Counted from the stretch's first letter, positions 44,176 through 53,712 are shown. The stretch: DNA of 64,000 nt from Bryobacterales bacterium (GCA_026954325.1 JAIXKK010000080.1:7497-71496); one strand, 5' to 3'. The notes: a model not told the origin generated them from the letters alone. A program made the numbers and translations.

Positions 44176-46390
44176 CAGCGTTCCTTAATCAGCCGCTCTA
44201 CCCTCCGCAGCCTGCCCTTCAACTCCTCGCTTGCCTCCGTCAGTTGATTCGTGTCGTAAATTACCCGAGGGGTCATGAATACAATCAACTCCGTGCGCGC
44301 CTTCTTGTACGTGCGGTTCCCAAACGCCGCTCCGATAATCGGCAGGCGGTGCAGACCGGGGACCCCGGAACTGCCCTCGCTGTTGGTCTCCTGGATAATC
44401 CCCGCAATCGCTACCGTATCCCCATCCTGAACCGTCACCTGCGTGTTCACGTTGCGCTTGCTGAACGACGGAGATTGAATGGTCGCCGAGGCCGAGGGCG
44501 GCACGGCGCTGCTCACCTCCTGGTTGATCATCAGCGTAACGATGCCGCTCGGAATCACGCGCGCCAGGATTTGCAGCGTGACCCCGGCATTGCGGTTCGT
44601 AATGCTGTTGGCGAACACCGAATTGCCTCCCGTCTGGATGCCGCTCGGCGTCGTGGCGCTCAGCGTCGGCACTTCCTCGCCTACGTTTACCAGCGCGGGA
44701 ATACTGTCGGTGGCGATCACGGACGGAGCCGAAATCGTCTTGGCCCTCCCGGTGGACTCCTGCGCCGAGAGGAAGGTCAGTAGCTCCTTCGTCTGGCCCA
44801 CCAGGTGCGCCGTCTGGAGCGTGGTCGTCAGCCCGTCCATGCCTGCTTGAATGATGCCTTTGTTGTTTTGCCGGCCCGCGGAGCGGTTCTGGAGGAATGC
44901 CTGCACGCCGCTCGCGAAATCCCCCGTAAGCTGCACTTCGTAGATCCGCGCCTCAATCAGCACCTGCCGCGGCGGTACATCCAGTTTCTCCAGCAGCCGC
45001 AGAATCTGGTCGTATTCCGCCGGTTTGGCCTGGATGAGGAGAGTATTATCGAAAGGATTCGGAACAACACGCGGAATGTTCGCGTTCTGCGCGCCCGGCG
45101 CGGCGCCGCCGAGGTAAGAGCCTGTCAGGTCAGCTCCCGCCGGCGGCGGAGTGGAAGTGGCGGCAGGCGAAGTCAGGGGAACGGCAGTGGAGGCGCTTTG
45201 CGGAAGGACGCCGCCGCCGCCGTAGGAGGGCATGCCATAGCCCATGCCTCCGTACCCCATGCCGCCATACCCCATTCCCCCATATCCCATCCCCCATAGC
45301 CCATCCCGCCATAGCCCATGCCGCCGTAGCCCATGCCGCCGTAGCCCATGCCGCCGCCCATGCCTCCGTACCCCATGCCGCCCATGCCGCCGTAGCCCAT
45401 TCCCCCATATCCCATCCCGCCATAGCCCATACTACCCATACCCATTCCCATCCCCATCATCCCCATCATCCCCATGTTCCAGCCGTAGTTCAGGCCCCCG
45501 TAGAGTTGCATGATCGCCATCGAAAGCATGAATGCCTGACCGTATTTCACCCGATACACGTAGTTGTCCGTGGAACCCGTGGTGCTCTTGATGGGCACAT
45601 CCAGTTTCTTGATCCAGCGCTCCACTTCCTCGAAAACGCCGGGATTCGGCGCCACGGCGATGATCGTGCTGATCCGGTCAACGGCAAGAAACTTGATGGA
45701 ACTGTTCTTCTCACTCATCGCGTAAGCCTTGAACACCGCATCGAGTTCCTTGGTGATGTCCGACGGACGCCCGTTCTTCGTCTCAAACAGCCGCACGCGT
45801 TTGCTCGCAAACGTATCGCTGTCGAAGAGCGAAACCAGTTCCATCGTGCGGCGCAGGTTGCGGTTGTTGTCGAGGATCAACAGAAGATTGGCCGGCTCGT
45901 AGGTCGATACGGAGGACCCTTCGCCGCGGAACGGCTCCAGCAGTTTCACCATGTCCGCCACCTGCACGTATTTGAGAAAAACCAGGTTCAGCGACATGCG
46001 CTCGTCTTCCGGAATTTCCTGTGGATTCGTGGCGGTTTGCGATTTCAGCGGCAGGCGGCTCACCTCGGCGATCGGCACAATCCGGTAGATGTCCCCCACC
46101 TGCACCATCGCTGCCCCGTTGATGCGTAGAATCGTCTCGAGCAGCGAACGCACTTCCACGCCTCGAATTTCCCCGTAAGTATGGATGATGACGCTGCCCT
46201 TGATCCTCGGGTCGAGAATGTAGTTGATCTTCAGACGCCGCGCCAGAATGTCGATGACATCGGTGAGCGAAGCATTGGGTAGATCCAGCACCATCGGAGC
46301 GCCGGGCGAGGCGGTAGCCGGCGGCGGCGGCTGGGCCTGCGGATACAGCAGGGTGGCGCAAAGCAGAAAGCTTGGAAAACGGAGGCGCAT
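44175..46390 (-). CDS. gspD: Type II secretion secretin GspD, frameshifted in a Met-Gly-Tyr repeat
   Basis: A signal peptide (LRFPSFLLCATLLYPQAQ) precedes N-terminal secretin domains (MVLDLPNASLTDVIDIL, NPGVFEEVERWIKKLDVP). Then comes a low-complexity MGYGG repeat. The C-terminal half has the N3-like domain and the secretin core (VEVSSAVPP-type GIVTLMINQEVSSAVPP; AGIIQETNSEGSSGVPGLHRLP). The two halves lie in different frames; the join is in the repeat, where one unit (45286-45299) has 14 rather than 15 bases. It forms the outer-membrane channel of the T2SS. It ends the operon. Confidence 0.87.
45241..45425 (-). repeat. gspD: Tandem 15-nt repeats encoding MGYGG in gspD
   Basis: About 13 head-to-tail units of the form CCCAT-NCC-NCC-ATA/GTA read on the plus strand (ATG GGN TAT GGN GGN in the gene). 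Most are 15 nt. Units at 45345-45356 (12 nt) and 45372-45380 (9 nt) keep the frame. The unit at 45286-45299 has 14 nt and breaks it beside a run of five C. Confidence 0.9.
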
Positions 46391-46394
46391 GTCT

Positions 46395-46847
46395 TTACTT
46401 CCCCGTGCTTGCCGATGCGGTGTTGTGCGCTTCCTGAGCGCGCTTCCAGACGGCGGCCTCCGTCTCATTCAGTTCCGTCTTCTTCGCCGTCCAATGCTTC
46501 TGGCCGAAGGGACTCGGCCCGGTGAACGCCACTGAATCACCGGCGTCCGTGGCCGTCCAGTCCGTGGGGACCGGAGCCGGAGCCGCCGCCTTCTGCTCCG
46601 GACCCCGCATGATGCCGAACGGCGTTTTCCGGTAAGTCCATGCCTGGCCCTTGGGATCCACCCAGCGGTAGTAACCCGGTGAAATCTCCTTCGCATCGGC
46701 GGGGATGGTGACCGGAGCGGGAGCCTTCTGGGCGGGTTTGACTTTCGCCGCAACCTTCTTGGGAGCGGTCTTCTTCGCCGCCTGCTGGGCTGGAACCGCG
46801 GACGCGAACGCCGCCAGGACGGCCAATGACATGGTTATCTTTTTCAT
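46395..46847 (-). CDS. Exported protein between gspC and gspD, with repeated (S/T)PFG motifs
   Basis: 150 residues. A signal peptide (ITMSLAVLAAFASAVPA) is followed by a Lys/Ala/Pro-rich linker. Two short related blocks follow: GYYRWVDPKGQAWTYRKTPFG (about 59-78) and DAGDSVAFTGPSPFGQKHW (about 101-119). The C-terminal tail of the neighbouring GspC-like protein ends with a similar block, VDGKRKVVSESPFGKVCRW. The gene sits tightly in the secretion operon. Possible periplasmic T2SS accessory. Confidence 0.6.
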   Translation of the reverse strand: MKKITMSLAVLAAFASAVPAQQAAKKTAPKKVAAKVKPAQKAPAPVTIPADAKEISPGYYRWVDPKGQAWTYRKTPFGIMRGPEQKAAAPAPVPTDWTATDAGDSVAFTGPSPFGQKHWTAKKTELNETEAAVWKRAQEAHNTASASTGK

Positions 46848-46871
46848 TATGGAAGACTCCTGTTTTCCCTT

Positions 46872-47585
46872 TTATTTGCTTACCGGCTCCCAGCGGCAGA
46901 CCTTGCCGAAGGGCGACTCCGAAACCACCTTGCGCTTGCCGTCCACCACCGTGCCGGGAGGCGAAGGATCGTTGGCGTTGCATGCCGAAATACCCATGCC
47001 CATATCGGCCCCGGGACCCGTACGCGCCGGCTCGGGTGGCTTCGGGGGAGCCGCCTGGATGGAGGTGACCGGCGCCGGACGGCCCGCTTCGGCCGGCGCC
47101 GGCGTCGAGCGGTCCTGCAATTCCGCAAACCGCTTCACGAACTTCTTGTCTTCCCACTCGAGGGTGAGCGCGTCGTTTCCGATCTCCGCCAGCTTGAACT
47201 CGCCCACCTTGTCACCCGCCTTGAAGGGACGCTGCCGTCCCGGGCCGTCATTGAGAATCGCCGTCAGGCCATCCCCCAGGTTCATCACGCCGTAAAATTT
47301 CGGGAATGCCGGCACGGGCTTCGGCGCGGCTTGTTCCACAACCACATTCGGATTGCGGTCCTTCGAGAACAGCATCTGCTGGGCCACGTCCAGGTACCCG
47401 GCGGCTTGTAGCGCGCCTGGAGCAGGCTGCGGCGTAACCGGAGGGGGCGGAGCCGGCTTCACTACCTGCGACAGCATCGTCCTTTCCCGCTCCCGCGCGG
47501 CTTGCCATTCCTGCCGCAACTGCCGCCCCAGCAGCCCCAGCGACACCACCAGAACCAGGTTGAGCGTCCACAGCTTCTTCCTCAA
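46872..47585 (-). CDS. gspC: GspC-like type II secretion protein
   Basis: 237 residues. One membrane helix (LWTLNLVLVVSLGLLGRQ), a Pro-rich linker, and an HR-type domain (YGVMNLGDGLTAILNDGPGRQRPFKAGDKVGEFKLAEIG) fit GspC. The family links the inner-membrane platform to GspD. The tail VVDGKRKVVSESPFGKVCRW has a motif also found twice in the next protein. The start is TTG at 47585 inside the gspM stop (TTGA). It could also be a PilP analogue; GspC is preferred. Confidence 0.72.
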   Translation of the reverse strand: MRKKLWTLNLVLVVSLGLLGRQLRQEWQAARERERTMLSQVVKPAPPPPVTPQPAPGALQAAGYLDVAQQMLFSKDRNPNVVVEQAAPKPVPAFPKFYGVMNLGDGLTAILNDGPGRQRPFKAGDKVGEFKLAEIGNDALTLEWEDKKFVKRFAELQDRSTPAPAEAGRPAPVTSIQAAPPKPPEPARTGPGADMGMGISACNANDPSPPGTVVDGKRKVVSESPFGKVCRWEPVSK

Positions 47586-48172
47586 AACGACGCTCCCTTC
47601 TTCTCCGGCACAAGCCGCTTCGGAACCACCGCCGATACCGAAAGCCTCACATTGGTCGTCTTCTGCTTCTGGTTCGCCGAATAAATCCGCATTTCGTTCA
47701 CAGCCGTGATTTCGGGCTGCGTGGTCAGTTCCGTGACGATGTTCAGCAACTGCTCGATGCCGCACTCGATGGTCACGGTTACCGGCGCCTCGCCGTAGTT
47801 ATCCCCCAGCGGCCGCACGCCGCCGAATTCACTGGCGCGGATTTCCACCGCGGGGCTCTGTCCGTGGGCCACCCGGCGGACGGTTTGCAGCAATTGAGCC
47901 TGCGCCTGCGCCGCCGTCTCCGCCTGAAGGACCCGCTTTTCCCGCGCGGCAAGTTGGGCCGAAACCTGTTTGTAGATCTCCTCCCGCCCCGGAACCTGCG
48001 CCGCCAGCTTGCGCATCCGCTCCAGCCGCTTCTCGGCGGCGCTGATGCTCTCCCGCGGGGTATCTGCCTCGCCCGCGGCCGAGGAATCCGTGATCAGGAC
48101 GTACAGCAACACGCCAATGCCGGCGAATCCGAGAATCAGCACCGCGCGCCGGTCGCGTTCGGAAAGCGTCAC
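47582..48172 (-). CDS. gspM: GspM/PilO-like type II secretion protein
   Basis: 196 residues. A cytoplasmic lead and one membrane helix (VLILGFAGIGVLLYVLITDSS) are followed by a coiled coil (AAEKRLERMRKLAAQVPG) and a ferredoxin-like domain (APVTVTIECGIEQLLNIVTELTT). This matches GspM/PilO. The GTG start at 48172 overlaps the gspL stop (GTGA). Confidence 0.75.
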   Translation of the reverse strand: MTLSERDRRAVLILGFAGIGVLLYVLITDSSAAGEADTPRESISAAEKRLERMRKLAAQVPGREEIYKQVSAQLAAREKRVLQAETAAQAQAQLLQTVRRVAHGQSPAVEIRASEFGGVRPLGDNYGEAPVTVTIECGIEQLLNIVTELTTQPEITAVNEMRIYSANQKQKTTNVRLSVSAVVPKRLVPEKKGASF

Positions 48173-49467
48173 GGGGCCACTCCTTCTCTCGCCGCGCGAA
48201 TGCGAAACACCTCGACGGCGCCCACACGGCTGATAGGAATGACGAATTCCGAGTTCTGGAACTGTGGCGAACTGTCGAGCGCCTTCAGCAGGCTGGTCGC
48301 CTGATCCGATTCGCCGGCAACCACCAGACCCGTGCGGCTCAGTTCCAGCGTATTGAGCCACGCCGGAGCCGCAATGACCCGTGTCGCTTCTCTGAGCGCG
48401 TCAAGATCGGACTTCGTGCGGCCCTGGAACTGATCGAGAAGGCGAATGCGGCCGCGCGTCTGTGCAATGCGGCTGTCGAGTTGCGATAGCCGCTTCGCCC
48501 GCGGCTCAATAAACCTGATTTCAGTATTCAACGCATCGAGGTAGCGCCGGTCCGCATAGCGATGGTAAAAACCCAGGGCGGCCAGAGCCAGCACCAGCAA
48601 GCCTCCCAGCACGAGCGTGGGCACGTAGATGAGCCGCGAAGAACTGCTGCGCTGGGCGGAGGGAAGAAGGTTGACGGGCAGAGCGAATCGCGGACAGGCC
48701 GCGGCCAGCGACGCGAGATAGGCCAGCGTGTAGTTCTCCCCGCCGGCTTCGGGAGCGCGCCGCGGAGAGGGAAGGATCGCGGCGAGCTCCCGAGGGGATA
48801 CGTCATCGGGGAGACGCAATTCGGCCGCCGAAACAGCGGCCGCGCGCTCCGTCGAATTTTCATGAACAGCCGAATAGATGGGCTTGGCGGGACTCTCCCC
48901 GTAGGCTTCTATCCCCGAACCGGATTGGTAAAGCCCGAGAAAGCCTTCCGCGGGTGGTGCGCCGTACAGCCGCAACGCCCCGTGGATGGCAGCGGCGCTG
49001 AAGGTGAACGAGGATACCTTAATGCCCGCTTCGGCAAGCAACTCCATCTGCCGCTCAATATAGGACCGCCGTGCGATAGCAACCAGCACCGCGCTTGCGC
49101 TCAGCCGCGCCCACGTCCAGGCGGCGTCAGTTTCCGGATAAGGATGCAGCGTGTCGATCTGAAGCCGGATCGCCGCTTCCGTGTCCTTGGCGGCAACGCC
49201 CGGCAGCGCCAGGACGCGGACGATCATCTCGCGGCGCGGGAGGAGGACTGTCGCCGCGAGATGACCGGCTCCGTGCTTGCGGAGGAGGGAAGCGTATTCA
49301 GCGCCCCATTCAGCGGCCGGGCGCTCGTGATAGTTGGCAATGGTGAACGCCGCCGGCACCTCCGCGCCGCCGGGGCGAACTCTCGTGAGAGCCACGCGCA
49401 GGGCGTCCGCCGTCAGTTCAATGCCGGCCCCCGTTCCGATGGCGAGATATTGCTTCAGACCGCTCAC
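48169..49467 (-). CDS. gspL: GspL/PilM-PilN-like type II secretion protein
   Basis: 432 residues. The N-terminal half is an actin-like domain (LAIGTGAGIELTADALRVAL, VLLPRREMIVRVLALPG). The C-terminal half starts at a membrane helix (PTLVLGGLLVLALAALGFY) and continues as a PilN-like domain. GTG at 49467 overlaps the gspK stop (GTGA). GspL recruits GspE to the membrane. The fused PilM-PilN layout is normal for GspL. Confidence 0.82.
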   Translation of the reverse strand: MSGLKQYLAIGTGAGIELTADALRVALTRVRPGGAEVPAAFTIANYHERPAAEWGAEYASLLRKHGAGHLAATVLLPRREMIVRVLALPGVAAKDTEAAIRLQIDTLHPYPETDAAWTWARLSASAVLVAIARRSYIERQMELLAEAGIKVSSFTFSAAAIHGALRLYGAPPAEGFLGLYQSGSGIEAYGESPAKPIYSAVHENSTERAAAVSAAELRLPDDVSPRELAAILPSPRRAPEAGGENYTLAYLASLAAACPRFALPVNLLPSAQRSSSSRLIYVPTLVLGGLLVLALAALGFYHRYADRRYLDALNTEIRFIEPRAKRLSQLDSRIAQTRGRIRLLDQFQGRTKSDLDALREATRVIAAPAWLNTLELSRTGLVVAGESDQATSLLKALDSSPQFQNSEFVIPISRVGAVEVFRIRAAREGVAP

Positions 49468-50450
49468 TCGAAATCTCCCACTCCGAGTCCACCCTGGTCG
49501 TACCAGCGCAGGACGTGATACGGCGCATCCTTGGTCGTGGGGGCGAACTTGACGAGGGCGGAGACGGTACGGCGCATGTCGGAAAGCTGCCCGTTTTGCA
49601 GCCGCAGGCGGGCCGTGGCGCGGAGCGTCGTAATCGAGCCCGTGCCGAGCGCCAGGCGGCCCACCCCGGGGCCTGCGCCTCCCGCAAAAGCCTGAAGCTG
49701 ATCCATGCTGATGAACGGCGCCATCCTCCGCGCGGTGATGATTGCGGCAACCACGTCCGGGGGAATCCCCACCGCGGCGAGCACCGCCGGTTGCGCCGTA
49801 TTTGCTTCCACCTGGCCGCCCGAATACACCGAAAGACAATCGCGCAGACCCGGTTTGGGAATCAGGCGGCCTGTCGTGTCCCGTGTGTATGCGCCGTGGA
49901 AGAGATCCGGGGTCATGCCTTTTACGAGGAGAAGTTCCTCGATCTCTTCCAAGGACGCGTGCCGGGCGCGGAAAGACGGAGACGCGGCCAAATAAAACTG
50001 GTCGAATTCACTGAGCCCGCCGGGGACAGGGGACCGCCAGTCCAGGATGGATGCCGTGATTTCCCGCGCCCGCATTTCGTCCGCGCCCAGAGCGATCAGC
50101 AGCCGGAAGAGTTCCTCGGGCAGAGCCGTGTTGACGTTGAGCTTCGAGGATTCCGGAATGAAGTCCACATCCGCGCTGCCGTTGGGAAATTCGAAATGCA
50201 GCCGGCGCACTCCCGGAGCCCAATAGCGCGGCGACCCGTCCGGATTGCGGAACTGCTCCCCCCAGAAAACATACAGCAAGGCGCGGTCAATGGCGCCCCT
50301 GGCAAGGAAATATTCCTTCACCCCATCCGCCGATGTTGCGGAACGTTCCACTTCCCCCCGCACCGTCGCGGCCACCGAGAACGCAATGGCTGAAAGCGCC
50401 GCCGCCAGCCAGAGCACCGCCAGAAGCGCGCTGCCGCGTTCAGTCGACAT
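49464..50450 (-). CDS. gspK: Minor pseudopilin GspK
   Basis: 328 residues. The N-terminus ERGSALLAVLWLAAALSAIAF is a type III signal and hydrophobic helix. The large soluble domain with KLNVNTA and ASILDWRSPVPG matches GspK, which caps the pseudopilus. It overlaps gspJ by 11 bases and gspL by four. Confidence 0.85.
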   Translation of the reverse strand: MSTERGSALLAVLWLAAALSAIAFSVAATVRGEVERSATSADGVKEYFLARGAIDRALLYVFWGEQFRNPDGSPRYWAPGVRRLHFEFPNGSADVDFIPESSKLNVNTALPEELFRLLIALGADEMRAREITASILDWRSPVPGGLSEFDQFYLAASPSFRARHASLEEIEELLLVKGMTPDLFHGAYTRDTTGRLIPKPGLRDCLSVYSGGQVEANTAQPAVLAAVGIPPDVVAAIITARRMAPFISMDQLQAFAGGAGPGVGRLALGTGSITTLRATARLRLQNGQLSDMRRTVSALVKFAPTTKDAPYHVLRWYDQGGLGVGDFE

Positions 50451-51177
50451 ACTGCCCCATCGGAACGCGGTTGACGAAGATGGGAATGGTCAACGTCGCC
50501 GGGTTGATCTTCGAAGGGTCCGGCTCGAGTGCCTGCATCTCAATACGGATGGCGGAAGGCCAATAGGGAAGAACCCAGCGCGGCGTCCACCGCTCGTTGA
50601 GCGGGGGCGGCATGATCTCCCTATATAGAAACCGCACCGAGGAAAGCTTATCGGCAAGCACGAACGAATTCGCCCCGATGGCGATGGGAACGAATTGCGG
50701 CACGGGGCCTCCCAGCGCTGGATCATTCGTCATCCCGAGGCAGAAGCGGCCCGCGCCCAGGGGACCTGTGTACGGAACCTCGTTCACCACCAGACGGTAG
50801 CCCAGGTTCTCCTGCCCCGGAATCACCTGAAATTCCAGAATGGAAGGCGCGCCGCGCGACGCTCCCGCCAGCGAATAGCTCGAAACAAATCGCATCGATT
50901 GCGGTTCGCCCTCGAAGAACGGAATCCGCGTATACGGCGGCTGTCCCCCCGCTGCGCTGCAATCGGCGCTCACCGGCATGAATCCGGCGAACTGTTGCTC
51001 CAGGATCTTCTGCGCCCCCATGGCGCGCCGGTTCGCGATCACCCGTTGGTTCGTCCGCGCGAGCGCGTTCAACCCGACCCGCATTGCCGTGAGAATCCCG
51101 GCCACCAGCAGGGAGAGCAGCGAAACGGCGATCAGGAGTTCCATCAGCGTCACTCCCGCGCGAGAGGATCGTCTCAT
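50440..51177 (-). CDS. gspJ: Minor pseudopilin GspJ-like
   Basis: 245 residues. AGVTLMELLIAVSLLSLLVAG is the prepilin N-methylation site and helix. The long C-terminal beta domain fits GspJ. Start 51177 overlaps the gspI stop (ATGA). Confidence 0.8.
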   Translation of the reverse strand: MRRSSRAGVTLMELLIAVSLLSLLVAGILTAMRVGLNALARTNQRVIANRRAMGAQKILEQQFAGFMPVSADCSAAGGQPPYTRIPFFEGEPQSMRFVSSYSLAGASRGAPSILEFQVIPGQENLGYRLVVNEVPYTGPLGAGRFCLGMTNDPALGGPVPQFVPIAIGANSFVLADKLSSVRFLYREIMPPPLNERWTPRWVLPYWPSAIRIEMQALEPDPSKINPATLTIPIFVNRVPMGQYVD

Positions 51178-51614
51178 TGCCGGATGGCGCCTCCCGGCAC
51201 ATCATCGGGCTGGAGGATGGTCTTCTTGTAGCCGTCCAGTGTGAACGAATGACGCTGGCTGCCGTCCATCCACCAGATTTCGCACTCCACGCGCTCCAGA
51301 ATCGCGCTACCCGGCCCTACGTTCGGCGGAACCTCGAAAGGCTCCATCCTCGCGCGCCACCCTCCGCTGAGCCCGGCGTCCGTCGCCGGCGTGAGCGTTC
51401 CTTCCATCGGCTGGTAGCGCGGCAGGTGCGATTGCAGCAACAACTCATCCATCTTCCGGCGCGCCACCAGCGCCGCGCGGTCGTGATCTGTCAGCCGCGC
51501 CGCGTTGTGCAACGAAGATGATAAGGCCGAAAGAAGGCCCACCACGGCCACGGCCATGATGGATGTCGCCACCAGCATTTCGAGCAGCGTGAATCCGGCG
51601 CGGCGCGAACTCAT
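51174..51614 (-). CDS. gspI: Minor pseudopilin GspI-like
   Basis: 146 residues. RAGFTLLEMLVATSIMAVAVV is the prepilin signal. The C-terminus contains the short beta region common in GspI. Start 51614 overlaps the gspH stop (ATGA). It assembles with GspJ and GspK at the pseudopilus tip. Confidence 0.8.
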   Translation of the reverse strand: MSSRRAGFTLLEMLVATSIMAVAVVGLLSALSSSLHNAARLTDHDRAALVARRKMDELLLQSHLPRYQPMEGTLTPATDAGLSGGWRARMEPFEVPPNVGPGSAILERVECEIWWMDGSQRHSFTLDGYKKTILQPDDVPGGAIRQ

Positions 51615-52063
51615 TTCTCCTCCTCGCCGGGGGTCTGGATTTCCGGCGCCCCGGTGATGGGGTCGACGCTCACCGTCTTCTTTGCCCCCCGTGAGTTCGT
51701 GAGTTCCACGTACAGGCGCGGGATCGCTCCCCCGGGATAGAGGTAGATATGCGGCACATCCGGTTTCACCGCCGTGATCTTCACCCCGGCGGGCATCGTG
51801 AGCGTACGCTCGTAGCCGGCTTCGCTCGAGCGGGCAGTCACCGTGTTTTCCGGTTTCGAGAGCGTGATTTCCATCACTCGCTGCCGCCTGTCCGCGCGGT
51901 TCATGGCGGAGTTGAGAAACGTGGCGGTGGAATCCGCGGCCGAGACGAGACGCAGCGAATCGACACCGGAAGTGACCGCGGGAAACGTGATGCCCACCAT
52001 GAGGCTGATGATCGTAATGACGATCAGCATCTCGATGAGCGTGACGCCCCCCTCCCGGCGCAT
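51611..52063 (-). CDS. gspH: Minor pseudopilin GspH-like
   Basis: 150 residues. EGGVTLIEMLIVITIISLMVG is the prepilin signal; the soluble domain is beta-rich. The ATG overlaps the gspG stop by one base (TAATG). Confidence 0.78.
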   Translation of the reverse strand: MRREGGVTLIEMLIVITIISLMVGITFPAVTSGVDSLRLVSAADSTATFLNSAMNRADRRQRVMEITLSKPENTVTARSSEAGYERTLTMPAGVKITAVKPDVPHIYLYPGGAIPRLYVELTNSRGAKKTVSVDPITGAPEIQTPGEEEK

Positions 52064-52500
52064 TACTGGCTCTTCCAGCTCACGATGTCCGTGTTGATGC
52101 CGTCGCCGCCGGGCTGTCCGTCGGCGCCGTAGCTGATGACATCGGGTTCATCCCCGTGCTCGCCGGGGTATTTGTACGCGTACGGCCGGCCCCAGGGATC
52201 GACAGGGATTTCCTGCGGCAGATAGGGCCCCTGCCACTGATTCACGCCCTGCGGCTTCACGCGCAGCGCCTGCAACCCTTGTTCGTTGGTGGGAAACAGG
52301 CCGGTATCCAGCTTGTACGTGCCCAGCGCCGTCATGAACGAGTTCACCTGCTGCCGCGCCGCCGTGGCGCGCGCCGTGTCCGTCTTTCGCAACATGCGCG
52401 GAGCCACCACCGCCGCAAACAGCGCGATGATCGTCACCACCACGAGCATTTCAATGAGCGTCACGCCCGCCTGCCCACGGGCACGCCGTTTGTTGTTCAT
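52063..52500 (-). CDS. gspG: Major pseudopilin GspG
   Basis: 145 residues. QAGVTLIEMLVVVTIIALFA is the processing site. GLFPTNEQGLQALRVKP, PQEIPVDPWGRPYAYKYPGEHG and ISYGADGQPGGDGINTDI are the GspG signature including the calcium loop. Three bases follow gspF. Confidence 0.94.
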   Translation of the reverse strand: MNNKRRARGQAGVTLIEMLVVVTIIALFAAVVAPRMLRKTDTARATAARQQVNSFMTALGTYKLDTGLFPTNEQGLQALRVKPQGVNQWQGPYLPQEIPVDPWGRPYAYKYPGEHGDEPDVISYGADGQPGGDGINTDIVSWKSQ

Positions 52501-52503
52501 AAT

Positions 52504-53712
52504 CTACACCGCCACTTCATTGATGCTGGTGATTGCCAGCAGCATGCTGAGAATCATCGCACCCACAATAATACCCATCACCAGGATCACCAGGGGCTCG
52601 AACAGCGAGGTAAATCGCCGGATGGCCACCCGCGTGTCGTTTTCGTAGATATCCGCCATGCGATGAAACATCTCATCGAGCTTGCCGGTCTCTTCCCCCA
52701 CGCTGAGCAGGTGGCCCGCCAGCGGCGGAAACTGTCCGCCCCGCTTCAGGGGAGTCGCGATACCTTCGCCGCGCTTCACTCCCTGCGAAACCGCGTCGAG
52801 AGAACCCGCGATCCGGCGGTTGTTCAGCGTCGCCGCCGCAATGCCCAGGCTCTGCACCAGCGGCACGCTGTTGGCTACCAGCGTCCCCATGGCGCGCGCG
52901 AAACGCGCCGTTTCCGCCTTCCGCAGCGCGTCTCCCAGCACGGGCACTTTCAGCCGGAACCCGTCCCACCACAGCCGCCCCTGCTCAGTGCGGATGAACG
53001 AGTACAGCGCAATTCCCGCCGCGGCGAGGCCCATGCCCGCCATCCAGCCGTAATTCTGCACGTACTTGCTGGTTTCGAGCAGCATCTTCGTGGGCAGCGG
53101 CATCTTCATGCGGCTGTCTTCAAACACGCTGGCAAAGCGCGGCACCACATAGTTGAGCAGAATCGTAATCGAACCCAGCCCCACCAGCGCCAGCAGCGCC
53201 GGATAAATGAGAGACGAGACGATGTAGCCGCGCAGGTCATCCCGCGTGCGCTCGAATTCCGCCAGGCGCGTGAAGATCACCCCGAGACTCCCGCTGGCCT
53301 CCCCCGCGCGCACCATGTTGATGTACAACTCGGAAAAATGATCGGGATACGTATGCAGCGAATCCGCGAAGCTCTTGCCGCCCTTGATCAGCCGCAGGAT
53401 ATCCAGAATGACACTCCGGAACTGCTGCCGTTCGGTAAGCTCGCTCGCAATCGTCAGCGCCCGGTCAAGCGGAATGCCTGAATTCAGCAGCGTCGACATC
53501 TCCTGCGTGAAGAACAGGATGTCCCGCCGCCGCGCCCCGGAAAGCCCGGGAATCTTGATCTCAAAGCCTTTGCTCGCCTGCAGGCCGATGTAAAGAGGAG
53601 TCAGCCCCTGCCGCCGCAGTTCGCTCAAAACAAGCTTCTCCGTGGACGCGGTAAGGGTGCCCGTGCGCGGCCGTCCGTCCGGTGAAACCGCCTTGTAATA
53701 GTACGTCGTCAC
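52504..53712 (-). CDS. gspF: Type II secretion inner-membrane protein GspF
   Basis: 402 residues. Two GspF domains are visible (FTQEMSTLLNSGIPLDRALT; ARAMGTLVANSVPLVQSLGI) with membrane helices after each. It matches the platform protein that works with GspE. It begins the second part of the operon; gspE is separated by about 1.3 kb holding a DUF433 remnant and a divergent methyltransferase gene. Confidence 0.93.
   Translation of the reverse strand: MTTYYYKAVSPDGRPRTGTLTASTEKLVLSELRRQGLTPLYIGLQASKGFEIKIPGLSGARRRDILFFTQEMSTLLNSGIPLDRALTIASELTERQQFRSVILDILRLIKGGKSFADSLHTYPDHFSELYINMVRAGEASGSLGVIFTRLAEFERTRDDLRGYIVSSLIYPALLALVGLGSITILLNYVVPRFASVFEDSRMKMPLPTKMLLETSKYVQNYGWMAGMGLAAAGIALYSFIRTEQGRLWWDGFRLKVPVLGDALRKAETARFARAMGTLVANSVPLVQSLGIAAATLNNRRIAGSLDAVSQGVKRGEGIATPLKRGGQFPPLAGHLLSVGEETGKLDEMFHRMADIYENDTRVAIRRFTSLFEPLVILVMGIIVGAMILSMLLAITSINEVAV

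Noticed and set aside
45241..45425. Repeats considered as a CRISPR array
   Set aside because: Repeats are 9-15 nt with no spacers and are in frame within gspD.
52156..53481. 441-codon forward ORF across gspG and gspF
   Set aside because: Antisense shadow; both gsp genes have strong motifs on the other strand.
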